Assembly (NCBI GenBank): GCA_035699745.1
Contig: DASSPH010000017.1
Span: 1-64,000, forward strand
Source of the DNA: Vicinamibacterales bacterium
GTDB lineage: Bacteria > Acidobacteriota > Vicinamibacteria > Vicinamibacterales > 2-12-FULL-66-21
DNA length: 64,000 nucleotides
Direction of reading: 5' to 3'
Positions 8,451 through 17,705 of this stretch are shown piece after piece; within the stretch, counting starts at the first letter, position 1; each line of letters starts with the position of its first letter. The notes beneath the pieces are model-generated. The model did not search any database, had not been told where the DNA came from, and saw nothing but the letters and a program-made list of their open reading frames with translations. A program made the position numbers and the translations under genes.

Positions 8451-10877
8451 TTCAAGTTCGCTCGCAGCCGCTGGCTGCTTCTCGCCGTCGCCGTGGCGAC
8501 CGTTCCGGTCGCCGGCATGTTCACGCTTTCGAAGATCTTTTTCGTCCGCGACCTGACGATGGCGTTCCGGTCGCGATTTCTGTTTCTGCGCGACAGCGTC
8601 CACTCGGGCACGTTTCCGCTCTGGGATCCGTATCCGGCGCACGGCCAGCCCGCCGCGAACGACGCGCTGTATCAGTTGTTCCACCTCCCGTCGCTGCCCA
8701 TCCGGCTGCTGCTGCCCGACGTCCTCGCCTACAACCTCTGGATCGCGCTCCCGATCCCGCTCGCCGCCGCCGGCATGTACCTGTTCCTGCGCCGCAGGCT
8801 GGGGCCGCAGGCCTCGGCGTTCGGCGCGGTCGCGTTCGCGGTGTCGGGACCGATCGTCTCGACGACGAATTTCCCCAACATGTCGTGGTCGGTCGTCGCC
8901 GCGCCGTACGTGTTCTGGGCGCTCGAGCGGCTGTTCGTCGAGCGGACCGCCAGGGCCATGACGGTGCTGGCGACAGCCATCGCGTGCCAGGCGCTGGCCG
9001 GGGAGCCGGTCTCGCTCGCCGCGACGCTGGCGATTGCCGCCGGCTATGTGCTGTTCCCGCAGGCGCGGTGGCGCGATCGCCGGCTCGCGATCGTCGCCGC
9101 GGCAGGCATGGCCGCCGGACTGCTCCTCGCCGCGATCCAGTACGTGCCGCTCGTCGCCGCCACCCGCGAGTCGATCCGCGGGACGATGGCGCCGAGCGAT
9201 TTCTGGGCGTTCCATCCGCTGGCGCTGCTCGAGCTGCTGGTGCCGCACTTCTTCGGCGACTACTTCAACTCGAACCTGCGCGAGCTGGTGTGGATGCTCG
9301 CCCTCAACAGCCAGCGGGATCCGTTCTACTACACGATGTACGTCGGCGTGCCGATCGTGCTGCTCGCCGGCGTGGCGATGCTCTCGGGACGTCCGGGGAC
9401 GCGGTTCTGGACGGTGGTGGTCGCCGCCTGCGCGATCGCGTCGCTCGGGCCGCATACGCCGCTCTATCCCGCGCTGCAGGAAATCGTGCCGCCGCTCAAG
9501 AGCTTCCGCTTCCCGGTGAAGTACCTGTCGCTGGCGGCGCTGGGAATCGCGACGCTCGCCGCGATGGCGTTCCAGTGGCTGCTCGATCGGCAGGTGCCGC
9601 CGCGCGCGCTGCGCCGCGTCCTGATCGTGACCGGGATCGCGGCGGCCCTCACCTATGGGCTGATCGCGTGGGTCCTGATCGCGCCGGAGTTGCCGATTCG
9701 CGGCTTCTTCCGCCTGGCGATCTGGGCGCACGTGCCGGCGCCGATTCAGGGAGCCGAGTTCCTGCTGTTCCGGGCGCGCCCGCTGCTCACCTCGCTGCTG
9801 TTGAAGATGCTGTGCGCGTCGTTCCTGCTCTGGCTCGCGGCTTCGGCGCGGCGCGAGCGGCGCACGGCGCTGGTCGTGTTCGCCGTCTTCGCGGGAATCG
9901 ATCTGCTCGCCTCGAACTCCAGCGTGAACCCGACCACCGATCCCACGCTGCTGGAGAATCCGGAATGGTCGCGCAGCATCCCGAAGGACCTGCACGAGCG
10001 CGTCTACGTCGGCGGCCGGCTCGAGGGCTACGTGAACACGACGGACGTGGACGCGCCGAAGTACGCTCGCTACCTCGACGAATACACCGAGCTCGAACAG
10101 CGGTATCTGATCGTCGGCCAGTTCATCTTTCATCCGTCCGGCCACCGCATCCGCGAGTCGATGTCATACGATCTGCCGGTGCTGTGGCCGACCGACTTCG
10201 CGCGGGCCGGAGGGTGGTTCAGGATCGCTCCGCGCGCGGATCGGCTGCGCTTCCTCTCGCGGGTGGGAACGCGCTTCGTGGTGCTGCCGACGCCTCCGTA
10301 TCCCGGGGCGCAGCCGCTGGCGCGCATGATCGGCGCGGAGCAGCTGCAGCTCTATGACTTCAACCCGAACGCGCGCCGGGCCTACGTCGTCCCCGACGCG
10401 CTCATGGGCCCCGACGTGAACTGGCAGATCCAGGGGCTGTTCATGGAGCGCTTCGATCCGGCGCGCGGTGTGCTCGTCAGCGAACCGCCGCCTCCGCCGG
10501 CCGGCGTGCCGGGCCGTCCGGTTCCCGCCTCGGCCACTTTTCTCGAAGACGGTCTTCAGCGGGTGGTGATCAAGGCGGGAACGCCGGGGGACGGCTACCT
10601 GGCGTTGTCGGACACGTACAACACGGACTGGCGCGTCGAGGTCGACGGGCGTCCTGCGCCGATGATGCGCGTCAACGGGCTCTTCCGCGGCGTGCACCTC
10701 ACCCCGGGCGAGCACGTCGTCACGTTCACCTACCGGCCGCGGAAGTTCTATCTCGGCGCGGCGGTCAGCGCGCTCGCGGCGCTCGGCCTGGCGCTGGCCT
10801 GCGCGATCGAGCCGCGGCTCCGGCGCCGGCGCGCGTCAGCGCACCTGCAGCCAGACGCGGCTCCGGCGGCGCCCTGA
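8448..10877 (+). CDS. YfhO-like GT-C fold membrane protein, copy 1
   Basis: The 809-residue polytopic inner membrane protein has about a dozen hydrophobic segments and a C-terminal soluble domain. The early loop FFVRDL carries the acidic residue expected in the first extracytoplasmic loop of GT-C glycosyltransferases. The overall pattern (WDPY..., a long membrane part, then a beta-rich tail ending in TFTYRP) fits the YfhO family, whose studied members add GlcNAc to cell-surface polymers. Here a role in modifying the Ser/Thr-rich pilins is plausible from context only. The start codon lies in a repeat array with no clear ribosome binding site, so initiation may be further in. The next gene is a paralogue. 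Confidence 0.78.
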   Translation: MFKFARSRWLLLAVAVATVPVAGMFTLSKIFFVRDLTMAFRSRFLFLRDSVHSGTFPLWDPYPAHGQPAANDALYQLFHLPSLPIRLLLPDVLAYNLWIALPIPLAAAGMYLFLRRRLGPQASAFGAVAFAVSGPIVSTTNFPNMSWSVVAAPYVFWALERLFVERTARAMTVLATAIACQALAGEPVSLAATLAIAAGYVLFPQARWRDRRLAIVAAAGMAAGLLLAAIQYVPLVAATRESIRGTMAPSDFWAFHPLALLELLVPHFFGDYFNSNLRELVWMLALNSQRDPFYYTMYVGVPIVLLAGVAMLSGRPGTRFWTVVVAACAIASLGPHTPLYPALQEIVPPLKSFRFPVKYLSLAALGIATLAAMAFQWLLDRQVPPRALRRVLIVTGIAAALTYGLIAWVLIAPELPIRGFFRLAIWAHVPAPIQGAEFLLFRARPLLTSLLLKMLCASFLLWLAASARRERRTALVVFAVFAGIDLLASNSSVNPTTDPTLLENPEWSRSIPKDLHERVYVGGRLEGYVNTTDVDAPKYARYLDEYTELEQRYLIVGQFIFHPSGHRIRESMSYDLPVLWPTDFARAGGWFRIAPRADRLRFLSRVGTRFVVLPTPPYPGAQPLARMIGAEQLQLYDFNPNARRAYVVPDALMGPDVNWQIQGLFMERFDPARGVLVSEPPPPPAGVPGRPVPASATFLEDGLQRVVIKAGTPGDGYLALSDTYNTDWRVEVDGRPAPMMRVNGLFRGVHLTPGEHVVTFTYRPRKFYLGAAVSALAALGLALACAIEPRLRRRRASAHLQPDAAPAAP

Positions 10878-10882
10878 CGCGC

Positions 10883-13882
10883 ATGGATGCGCGAACCGGC
10901 GGCCGCCGCTGGATTCCGCTCGTCGTCGCGCTGTCGCTGCTGCCCGTGCTCGGGCTCTTCACGACCCACCGCATCTTCTTCGTCCGCGACCTGTCGTTCT
11001 TCTTCTGGTCGCGGCACCTGTGGCTGCGCCACACGCTCGCCTCGGGGGAGGCGCCCTGGTGGGATCCGTACGTCGCGGCGGGGCAGTCCGCCATCGCGGA
11101 CGCGCTGAATCAGCTGCTGATGCCGATCACGCTGGCGATCCGGCTGCTTCCTTCCGACGTGATCTCGTTCAACCTGTGGGTGGCGCTGCCGCTGCCGGTC
11201 GCGGCGGTGGGCACGTTCCTGTTCCTGCGCTGCCGCGACCTGCCGCCGGCGGCCGCGGCGCTCGGCGCCGCGGTCTTCGCACTGTCGGGACCGTCGGTCT
11301 CGATGCTCAACGCGCCGAACCTGTCTTGGTCGGTGGCGCTGCTGCCCTGGGTGCTGTGGAGTCTGACGCGCGGCGTCGGCGCGACCGCCATCGCGTACGC
11401 CCTGCAGGCGCTGTGCGGCGAGCCGGTGACGTGGGTGACGACGGGGTTGGTGGGGGGACTGTGGATCTTCCGCCTGAAGGCGGAAGCCGCCCACGGTTCT
11501 TTCCGCGCGCTCGCCGGGCTCGTCGCCGGCGCGCTGCTGGCATCGGCGCAGCTCGTCCCGACCGTGCTGGCGGGATTGCGCGCGCAGCGCGGCGCGCTCG
11601 CGACGCCCGATTTCTGGTCCGTACATCCCATCGCCTTGTGGGACGCCGTCGCGCCGAACGTGTTCGGCAACTACTACGACGCGTTCCTCGCCGACCTGCC
11701 GTGGATGGCCGCGCTCAACTTCGGCCGCGATCCGTTCTTCTACTCGCTGTACGTCGGACCGATCGTGCTCCTGCTCGCGGTCATCGGCACCGCGTCCCGG
11801 CTGCGAAGAAACGCGTTCTGGGCTGCCGTCGCGCTCGTCGGCATCGTCGCGGCGCTGGGCGGGTACACGCCGCTGTATCCGTTGGCGCGGAAGCTGATTC
11901 CTCAGTTGATGTACTTCCGCTTTCCGGTCAAGTACCTGGTGTTCGCGGTGTTCGCGGTTGCGGTGCTCGTTGCGGAAGGATGGACCGCTCTCGCGTCGCG
12001 CCGGCACGACTCCGGTGCGGTTCGCACCGTGCCGCGCGCGGCCGCGCTGCTCGGCGCGGTCGGACTCGCCGCCGCGGCGCTGTCGTTCTTCACGCCGGAC
12101 CTGGTCTGGCAGGCGGCGCACTGGCTCGCGTCGGCGGCGCATCTGAAGGACCCGCCGGCGGGCGCGGCATTCCTCGCGCGGACCGCCCCGCCGCTCGCCG
12201 TTCGCGCATTCGCGCTGCTGCTCGCCGGCGCCGTCCTCGCGATCGCCGCCGAACGGCGGCCGCAGGCCTTCGCCGTGCTGTTCGTCGCCGTCTGCGCCGA
12301 TCTGGCGGTGACCAACGGCGACATCAATCTCACCATGGACGCGAAGCGCCTGGCGCCGCCGGACTGGTATCTCGCCGCCGCCGGGCCGCAGCGCGTCTAC
12401 ATCGGCGGCCGGATGCGCGGCTTCATGAACGCCGCCGATCCGGACGGCGTGAAGGAATGGCAGATCCCCGCCGAGGCCACCGCCGTGGAGGGGCGCATGC
12501 TGCTGAACGCGCAACTGCCGATGGCGCCCTCGGGCTGGCGCGTCCGCGAAGCGCTGTCCTACGACTTGCCATACCTCTGGCCGGCGGAGTACGAAGCGAC
12601 GCTGCGGCGCTTCGAGGAAGCGGAGCGCGACGCGCGGGCGGCGTTTCTGCGGCGGAGCGGCGTGCGCAAATGCGTGCTTCCGGAGGACGAGCCGCGCCAG
12701 TACTCTCCCGTCGCCGCGGTCCCGGACTGGAACATGATCGTCTTCCAGTGCGATCCCGGGGCCCGGCGCGCGTTTCTGCCTCCCACGGTGGAGGTCGCGA
12801 ACGATCCGGACGACCTCGCGTGGCAGCGGGAGGCGTTGTTCGATCCGGCGCTGTGGGACGATGTCGCCAGGGTGGACCGCATGCCGGCGGTCGCCGGGCG
12901 GCCCGGGCCGCCGGAGCCGCCGTCGGTCCGCATCGTCCACGACGGCGCCAGCACGGTCGTGCTCGAGGCCACGCTGAACCGGCAGGGGCTCGTGGTGCTG
13001 CGTGACACCTACGATCCCTCCTGGCGCGCCGAGGTGGACGGGCAGCCGGCGGAGATCGCGCGCGTGAACGGACGGTACCGCGGCGTGTCGCTGCCGCCGG
13101 GACGCCACGTGATACGGTTGGTCTACCGGCCGCGCGACTTCACAACAGGTCTAATCCTTTCAATGATTGCAGCAACCGGGCTCGGGCTCGGACTCGGGTT
13201 CTTCGGGTTCCTCGGGTTCTTCGGGTTCTCCAGGTTCCTCGGGTCGAACCCGAAGAACCTGAACCCGGAGAACCTGAACCCGGAGAACCTGAGGAACCTG
13301 AAGAACCCGAAGAACCCGAACAACCCGAACAACCCGAACAACCCGAACACCCCGTCCCCCCCGGTGGACCGCGGCTTTACGCTGATGGAACTGATGATCG
13401 TGCTGGCGGTGATCGGGATCCTCCTGACGATCGCGTTCGTTCAGTATCGCGGCATGCAGGCGCGCGGGAACGATGCCTCGGCGGTCGCGTCGCTCCGCGC
13501 GATCGCGGCGGCGCAGTGGCAGTTCGCGCTCACCTGCGGGAACATGAAATACGCGACGGTGCTGCCGGATCTGGCCAAACCGGTGCCCGCGACGGGCGAG
13601 GGGTTCCTCAGCCCGGACCTCACGACCGCGGACACGTTCGAGAAGTCCGGCTACATGTTCACGATGACAGGCAAGCCGCTGGACGACGCGCCGGCCGCGT
13701 GCAACGGGGCTCCCGTGGCCGCCGGGTACGCGGCCACCGCCGACCCGGTGCGGCCCGGGGTGACCGGCAACTACTTCTACGGCGTGAATGCCGACCGCAT
13801 CCTGTTCGTCGACGAGCAGGAGACCTACACCGGGAACCTGGGGGAATCCGGGGCGGCGGGGCACGGCGGAGAGGTGCGGTAA
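10883..13882 (+). CDS. YfhO-like GT-C membrane protein fused to a type IV pilin domain
   Basis: The single open frame encodes 999 residues. Residues 1 to about 770 match the preceding YfhO-like paralogue segment by segment (FFVRDL loop, LSGPSVS, MYFRFPVKY, final YRPRDF). The last membrane segment is followed by a repetitive Asn/Pro-rich stretch (about 790-825) encoded by a 9-base repeat array. From residue 828 there is a complete pilin domain: DRG, then FTLME and a hydrophobic helix, then a globular part resembling PilA (FLSPDL, SGYMFTMTG), with two cysteines at the positions seen in PilA. GTG at 13364 could serve as an independent pilin start (leader MDRG), but I see no ribosome binding site. 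Either this is a genuine fusion, or a repeat expansion removed the stop between two genes. Confidence 0.8.
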   Translation: MDARTGGRRWIPLVVALSLLPVLGLFTTHRIFFVRDLSFFFWSRHLWLRHTLASGEAPWWDPYVAAGQSAIADALNQLLMPITLAIRLLPSDVISFNLWVALPLPVAAVGTFLFLRCRDLPPAAAALGAAVFALSGPSVSMLNAPNLSWSVALLPWVLWSLTRGVGATAIAYALQALCGEPVTWVTTGLVGGLWIFRLKAEAAHGSFRALAGLVAGALLASAQLVPTVLAGLRAQRGALATPDFWSVHPIALWDAVAPNVFGNYYDAFLADLPWMAALNFGRDPFFYSLYVGPIVLLLAVIGTASRLRRNAFWAAVALVGIVAALGGYTPLYPLARKLIPQLMYFRFPVKYLVFAVFAVAVLVAEGWTALASRRHDSGAVRTVPRAAALLGAVGLAAAALSFFTPDLVWQAAHWLASAAHLKDPPAGAAFLARTAPPLAVRAFALLLAGAVLAIAAERRPQAFAVLFVAVCADLAVTNGDINLTMDAKRLAPPDWYLAAAGPQRVYIGGRMRGFMNAADPDGVKEWQIPAEATAVEGRMLLNAQLPMAPSGWRVREALSYDLPYLWPAEYEATLRRFEEAERDARAAFLRRSGVRKCVLPEDEPRQYSPVAAVPDWNMIVFQCDPGARRAFLPPTVEVANDPDDLAWQREALFDPALWDDVARVDRMPAVAGRPGPPEPPSVRIVHDGASTVVLEATLNRQGLVVLRDTYDPSWRAEVDGQPAEIARVNGRYRGVSLPPGRHVIRLVYRPRDFTTGLILSMIAATGLGLGLGFFGFLGFFGFSRFLGSNPKNLNPENLNPENLRNLKNPKNPNNPNNPNNPNTPSPPVDRGFTLMELMIVLAVIGILLTIAFVQYRGMQARGNDASAVASLRAIAAAQWQFALTCGNMKYATVLPDLAKPVPATGEGFLSPDLTTADTFEKSGYMFTMTGKPLDDAPAACNGAPVAAGYAATADPVRPGVTGNYFYGVNADRILFVDEQETYTGNLGESGAAGHGGEVR
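13180..13353. repeat. 9-base repeat array inside the fusion gene, with inverted halves
   Basis: The first half repeats CGGGTTCTT / CGGGTTCCT. The second half repeats the complementary words (AACCCGAAG, AACCTGAAC, AACCCGAAC). Because the unit is nine bases, the array stays in frame and contains no stop. It encodes Gly/Phe-rich and then Asn/Pro-rich residues between the YfhO-like part and the pilin part. Confidence 0.85.
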
Positions 13883-13897
13883 AATACGAGGGTTCTC

Positions 13898-15118
13898 ATG
13901 ACATCCCTGTCCCGGAAGCTGCTGGTTCTGTGTGCGCTGCTCGGCCTCGGGGCGTCGAGTGCGGCCACCTACGTCCACTACAACCTGATTCGCAACCCTG
14001 ACTACTCCAGCTTCTGCGACATCAACGCGACGGTGTCGTGCAAGGCTGCCTATCTGAGCCAGTACGGCTCGGTGATGGGGGTGCCGGTCGCGGTCGGCGG
14101 CATCGTTTTCTTCGGGTGGGTGCTGTTGATGCTGTGGGGGGCGGCGGGGAAGAGCCGCATCAAGGACAGCGCGCCCGCATACATCTTCGCGGGATCGACG
14201 CTCGCCCTCGCCATCGTCCTGTATCTCGCCTACGCGTCGTTCTTCGTGCTGAAGGAAGTCTGCCCGCTGTGCGTCGCCACCTACGTCGCGGTGATCGGGA
14301 TCTTCATCGTTTCCGGAGGAGCCAGTTCCGTGCCGATGTCCTCGCTGCCCAAGCGCGCCCTTGCCGACATGCGCGTCCTGATTGCCACGCCGCTGGCGCT
14401 GGTGATCGCGCTCCTGTTCGTCGCCGGCACGGCTCTCGGCCTGACGACGTTCCCGCGTGAAGCCGCCTCGGGCGGAGGTGCGGTCGCGTCGGTCGCCGCG
14501 GCGGCCGCCGCGCCGGCGGCGCCGCTCACCGCACAGCAGCAGGAGGAGCTCCAGCGCTGGTGGGCGATGCAGCCGGTCTCGCCGGACTTCCCCTACCCGA
14601 ACGAGGGGGCGAAGGTCCTCATCGTGGAGTTCGCCGACTTCCAGTGCCCGCATTGCCGCCAGATGTATCTGGCCTACAAGCCGATCCTCGACAAGTTCCA
14701 GGCGCAGTATCCCAAAGACGTGAAGTTCGTCTTCAAGACGTGGCCGATCAGCTCCAAGTGCAATCCGACGGTGCCGGGGATCAATTTCGTGGCGACGTGC
14801 GAAGCGTCGGCGGCGTATCAGATGGCGAAGAAGAACGGCACCGACGATCGGATGAAGGACTGGTTCTTCGTCAACCAGGAACAGATCAGCGTCGCCACCG
14901 TGAAGCGCATCGCCGGCGAGATGGCCGGCGTGAAAGACTTCGAAGCGGAGTATCAGAAGGTGATCGGCCAGGTCCGATCCGACGCGGAGGCCGGCTCGAA
15001 GCTCGGCGTCAACTCGACCCCGTCGTTCTTCGTCAACGCCAGGCGCATTCCCGGCGGCGGGATGCCGCCGCAGTATTTCGAGGCCCTGCTCGATCTGGAG
15101 TTGAAGAAGGCGAAGTAG
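13898..15118 (+). CDS. VKOR-DsbA fusion: disulfide-forming oxidoreductase
   Basis: The 406-residue protein makes and recycles disulfides in the periplasm. Residues 1 to about 155 are a vitamin K epoxide reductase-like membrane domain: a loop cysteine pair (FCDINATVSC, about residues 41-48) and the membrane CPLC near residue 122. After a short Ala-rich linker, residues 215-406 are a thioredoxin/DsbA-like domain with CPHC near residue 249 and a cis-proline region NSTPSFFV. Such fusions replace the DsbA/DsbB pair. It starts 15 bases after the fusion gene. Each pilin here has two cysteines, so pilins are obvious candidate substrates, though that is inference. Confidence 0.92.
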   Translation: MTSLSRKLLVLCALLGLGASSAATYVHYNLIRNPDYSSFCDINATVSCKAAYLSQYGSVMGVPVAVGGIVFFGWVLLMLWGAAGKSRIKDSAPAYIFAGSTLALAIVLYLAYASFFVLKEVCPLCVATYVAVIGIFIVSGGASSVPMSSLPKRALADMRVLIATPLALVIALLFVAGTALGLTTFPREAASGGGAVASVAAAAAAPAAPLTAQQQEELQRWWAMQPVSPDFPYPNEGAKVLIVEFADFQCPHCRQMYLAYKPILDKFQAQYPKDVKFVFKTWPISSKCNPTVPGINFVATCEASAAYQMAKKNGTDDRMKDWFFVNQEQISVATVKRIAGEMAGVKDFEAEYQKVIGQVRSDAEAGSKLGVNSTPSFFVNARRIPGGGMPPQYFEALLDLELKKAK

Positions 15119-16075
15119 TTGACGTCCGCCATCCGCATCCGCGAGCTGAGCAAGGACTTCTACGTCGGCTTCTGGCGCCCCCGCCCGTATCGGGCGCTGG
15201 ATCGGCTCTCCCTCGACGTCGCGCCGGGCGATGTCTTCGGCTTCCTGGGCCCCAACGGCGCGGGCAAGACCACCACACTCAAGCTGCTCATGCAGCTCGT
15301 CTTCCCGACGAGCGGCGACGCCGAGATCCTCGGGCGGCCGCTGGGCGACGTCGCGGTGCGCCGGCGGATCGGATACCTGCCGGAGAATCCCTTCTTCTAC
15401 GACCATCTGACCGCGGAGGAACTGCTCGACTACTACGGCCGGCTGTTCGGCATGCCTGCCGCGGATCGGCGGCGGAAGATCGCGGCGACGCTCGATCGGC
15501 TCGGCATCGGCGCCGAGCGCCGGCTGCCGCTGCGCAAGTACTCGAAAGGGATGCTGCAGCGGACCGGGCTCGCGCAGGCGGTGCTCAACGATCCGGACGT
15601 GCTGTTCCTCGATGAGCCGATGTCGGGGCTCGATCCGCTCGGCCGCCGCGACGTGCGCGCGCTGATGCTCGAGCTGCGCGATCAGGGCCGGACGATCTTC
15701 TTCAGCTCGCACATCCTCTCGGACGCTGAAGCGCTGTGCAGCCAGGTGGGGATCGTCGCCAAGGGACGGCTCGCCGCCGCGGGGCCGCTCAACGAGCTGC
15801 GCGAGTTCGCGGTCCACGGATGGGAGCTGGTCATGGCCGGCGTTCCCGCCAGCGCGCTCGACCGCCTGCGCGCGCGCGCGCAGCGCCTCCACGCGATCGC
15901 CGGCGATCGCTACGTCATCGAACTCCCGCCGGACGGGCGGCCCGAAGAACTGCTGCGCGAGCTCACCGGCGCGGGGGCCGCGCTGGTCTCGCTGAACCCG
16001 CTGCGCGAAACGCTCGAGGACGTGTTCGTCCGCCGCGTCGCCGAGATCGGCGACGGCGCGAGGGCGCAGTCGTGA
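15119..16075 (+). CDS. ABC-2 type transporter ATP-binding protein
   Basis: The 318-residue ATPase has Walker A GPNGAGKTT near residue 43, the Q-loop region LPENPFF, the signature SKGMLQ (a variant of LSGGQ) and Walker B VLFLDEPMSGLDP. The TTG start follows the upstream stop codon without a gap, and no alternative ATG gives a full domain, so translation is probably coupled. The next gene encodes the permease with a GTGA overlap. The substrate is unknown. Position within the pilus island suggests an envelope function. Confidence 0.9.
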   Translation: MTSAIRIRELSKDFYVGFWRPRPYRALDRLSLDVAPGDVFGFLGPNGAGKTTTLKLLMQLVFPTSGDAEILGRPLGDVAVRRRIGYLPENPFFYDHLTAEELLDYYGRLFGMPAADRRRKIAATLDRLGIGAERRLPLRKYSKGMLQRTGLAQAVLNDPDVLFLDEPMSGLDPLGRRDVRALMLELRDQGRTIFFSSHILSDAEALCSQVGIVAKGRLAAAGPLNELREFAVHGWELVMAGVPASALDRLRARAQRLHAIAGDRYVIELPPDGRPEELLRELTGAGAALVSLNPLRETLEDVFVRRVAEIGDGARAQS

Positions 16076-16878
16076 ACACGGCGCGCTGGGTCGCGCTCGC
16101 CGTCTTCCGCGAGTCGGTGCGCGACCGCGTCTTCTACAACCTCGTGCTGTTCGCGCTCCTGCTGATCGGCGCGTCGATTCTCATCGGACAGCTGACGGCC
16201 GGGCAGGACGTCAAGATCATCAAGGACCTCGGGCTGGCGGCCACGTCGCTGTTCGGGCTGTTCATCGCCATCTTCGTCGGCATCAACCTCGTCTCGAAGG
16301 AAGTCGACCGGCGCAGCGTCTATCCGCTCTTCGCCAAGCCGATCCGCCGCTCGGAGTTCATCGCCGGCAAGTACGCGGGCCTCCTGCTCACGCTGTTCGT
16401 CAACGTGCTGGTCATGACCGTCGCGCTCTACGTCGTCCTCTTCTTCCTGGCGCGCGGCGTGCCGGAAGAGATTCAGCGCGCCTGGGATGCGCCGGCCCTC
16501 GATCCGGCGCTGCTCAAGGCCTTCGCGCTGATCTACGTGAACCTGGCGGTGGTCACCGCGGTGGCGCTGTTCTTCTCCAGCTACTCGAGCCCGATGCTCT
16601 CCGCCGTCTTCACGCTCGGCGTCTACGTCGTCGGGCAGTTCAACGCCGACCTGAAGAACTTCGAGAGCATCGTCGACTCGCCGGCGGCGGTCGCGCTCGC
16701 GCGGGCGTGCTATTACCTGCTGCCCGATTTCGCGCGCTTCGACGTCAAGCTGGCCGTCGTGCACGGGATCCCGGTATCAGGGGCATATCTCGCGTCCACG
16801 GCCGCGTACGCCGCTCTCTACATCGCGGCGCTGCTGTTCGGGGCGATGGTGATCTTCGCGCGGAGGGACTTCAAGTGA
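16072..16878 (+). CDS. ABC-2 type transporter permease
   Basis: The 268-residue protein has about six hydrophobic segments and the NosY/ABC-2 style beginning (ARWVALAVFRESVRDRVFYN). It pairs with the ATPase encoded just upstream. The GTG start overlaps the ATPase stop (GTGA), which gives a normal length; the open frame continues upstream only as a shadow. The same overlap links it to the next gene. Confidence 0.87.
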   Translation: MNTARWVALAVFRESVRDRVFYNLVLFALLLIGASILIGQLTAGQDVKIIKDLGLAATSLFGLFIAIFVGINLVSKEVDRRSVYPLFAKPIRRSEFIAGKYAGLLLTLFVNVLVMTVALYVVLFFLARGVPEEIQRAWDAPALDPALLKAFALIYVNLAVVTAVALFFSSYSSPMLSAVFTLGVYVVGQFNADLKNFESIVDSPAAVALARACYYLLPDFARFDVKLAVVHGIPVSGAYLASTAAYAALYIAALLFGAMVIFARRDFK

Positions 16879-17705
16879 AGCCGGCGATCGGCGCGGTGGT
16901 GTGTCTCACCGGCGCCGTTTCCCTGCACGCCGTGCAGGATCGCTGGCCGGCGCCCGCGGTCGACCGCCCCGAGCTCCTCTACGTCCGCTCGCCGGCGGCC
17001 ATGAAGCGCGCGCTGCTCGGGTACGACGCGTTCGCCGCCGACGTCTATTGGATCCGCGCGCTGCAGCACTTCGGCAGCGAACGCCTCTCGCCGCCCGGGC
17101 ACGTCCGCACCTACTCGCTGCTGTATCCGCTGCTCGACCTGACGACGACGCTGGATCCGTATTTCAGCATCGCCTACAGGTTCGGCGCGATCTTCCTCGG
17201 CGAGCCGTATCCCGGCGGGCCGGGGCGGCCGGACCTCGCGATCGCGCTGCTGAAGAAGGGCATCGCGGCGCAGCCCGGGAAATGGCAGTACCTGCAGGAC
17301 CTCGGGTTCGTCTACTACTGGCACCTGCGCGATCACAAGACCGCGGCGGCGACGTTTCAGCAGGCCTCCGGGATGCCGGGCGCGCCCAACTGGCTGCAGC
17401 CGCTCGCCGCCGTCACGCTCGCCGAAGGCGGGCAGCGTGACGCCTCGCGCGCGTTGTGGCAGCAGCTCGCGAAGGCCGACGAGCCGTGGCTGCGCGACTC
17501 CGCGCACCTGCGCCTGACACAGCTCGACGCGATGGAGATCATGGACGCCTGGTCGCGGGTCCGCCGCGAGCGCGGCATCACCCCGCCGATGCCGCTCGAC
17601 CCCACCGGCACCCCCTTCGTGATCGATCCCGCGACCGGGGGGATCACCATCGCGCGGGAGTCGAAGCTGTTCCCGCTTCCCGGTCAGCTGCAGCCGCCGC
17701 GATGA
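16875..17705 (+). CDS. TPR-like protein linked to the ABC transporter
   Basis: The 276-residue protein begins with a short hydrophobic segment (signal or anchor). Helical repeats in its middle part resemble tetratricopeptide repeats (pairs around GKWQYLQDLGFVYYWHLRDH and PLAAVTLAEGGQRDASRAL). I do not recognise a named family. The GTG start overlaps the permease stop (GTGA), and its own stop overlaps the prepilin peptidase start, so it is part of the same translationally coupled operon. It may be a periplasmic or membrane-bound partner of the transporter; that is inference from context. Confidence 0.75.
   Translation: MKPAIGAVVCLTGAVSLHAVQDRWPAPAVDRPELLYVRSPAAMKRALLGYDAFAADVYWIRALQHFGSERLSPPGHVRTYSLLYPLLDLTTTLDPYFSIAYRFGAIFLGEPYPGGPGRPDLAIALLKKGIAAQPGKWQYLQDLGFVYYWHLRDHKTAAATFQQASGMPGAPNWLQPLAAVTLAEGGQRDASRALWQQLAKADEPWLRDSAHLRLTQLDAMEIMDAWSRVRRERGITPPMPLDPTGTPFVIDPATGGITIARESKLFPLPGQLQPPR

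Noticed and set aside
8352-10145. 597-residue open frame antisense to the first YfhO-like gene
   Set aside because: Charged low-complexity sequence typical of antisense frames in high-GC DNA.
13160-15892. Long open frame (910 residues) on the - strand opposite the pilin fusion and VKOR-DsbA genes
   Set aside because: It is a shadow of high-GC codon use: very Arg/His/Glu-rich, no domain, opposite genes with clear conserved motifs.
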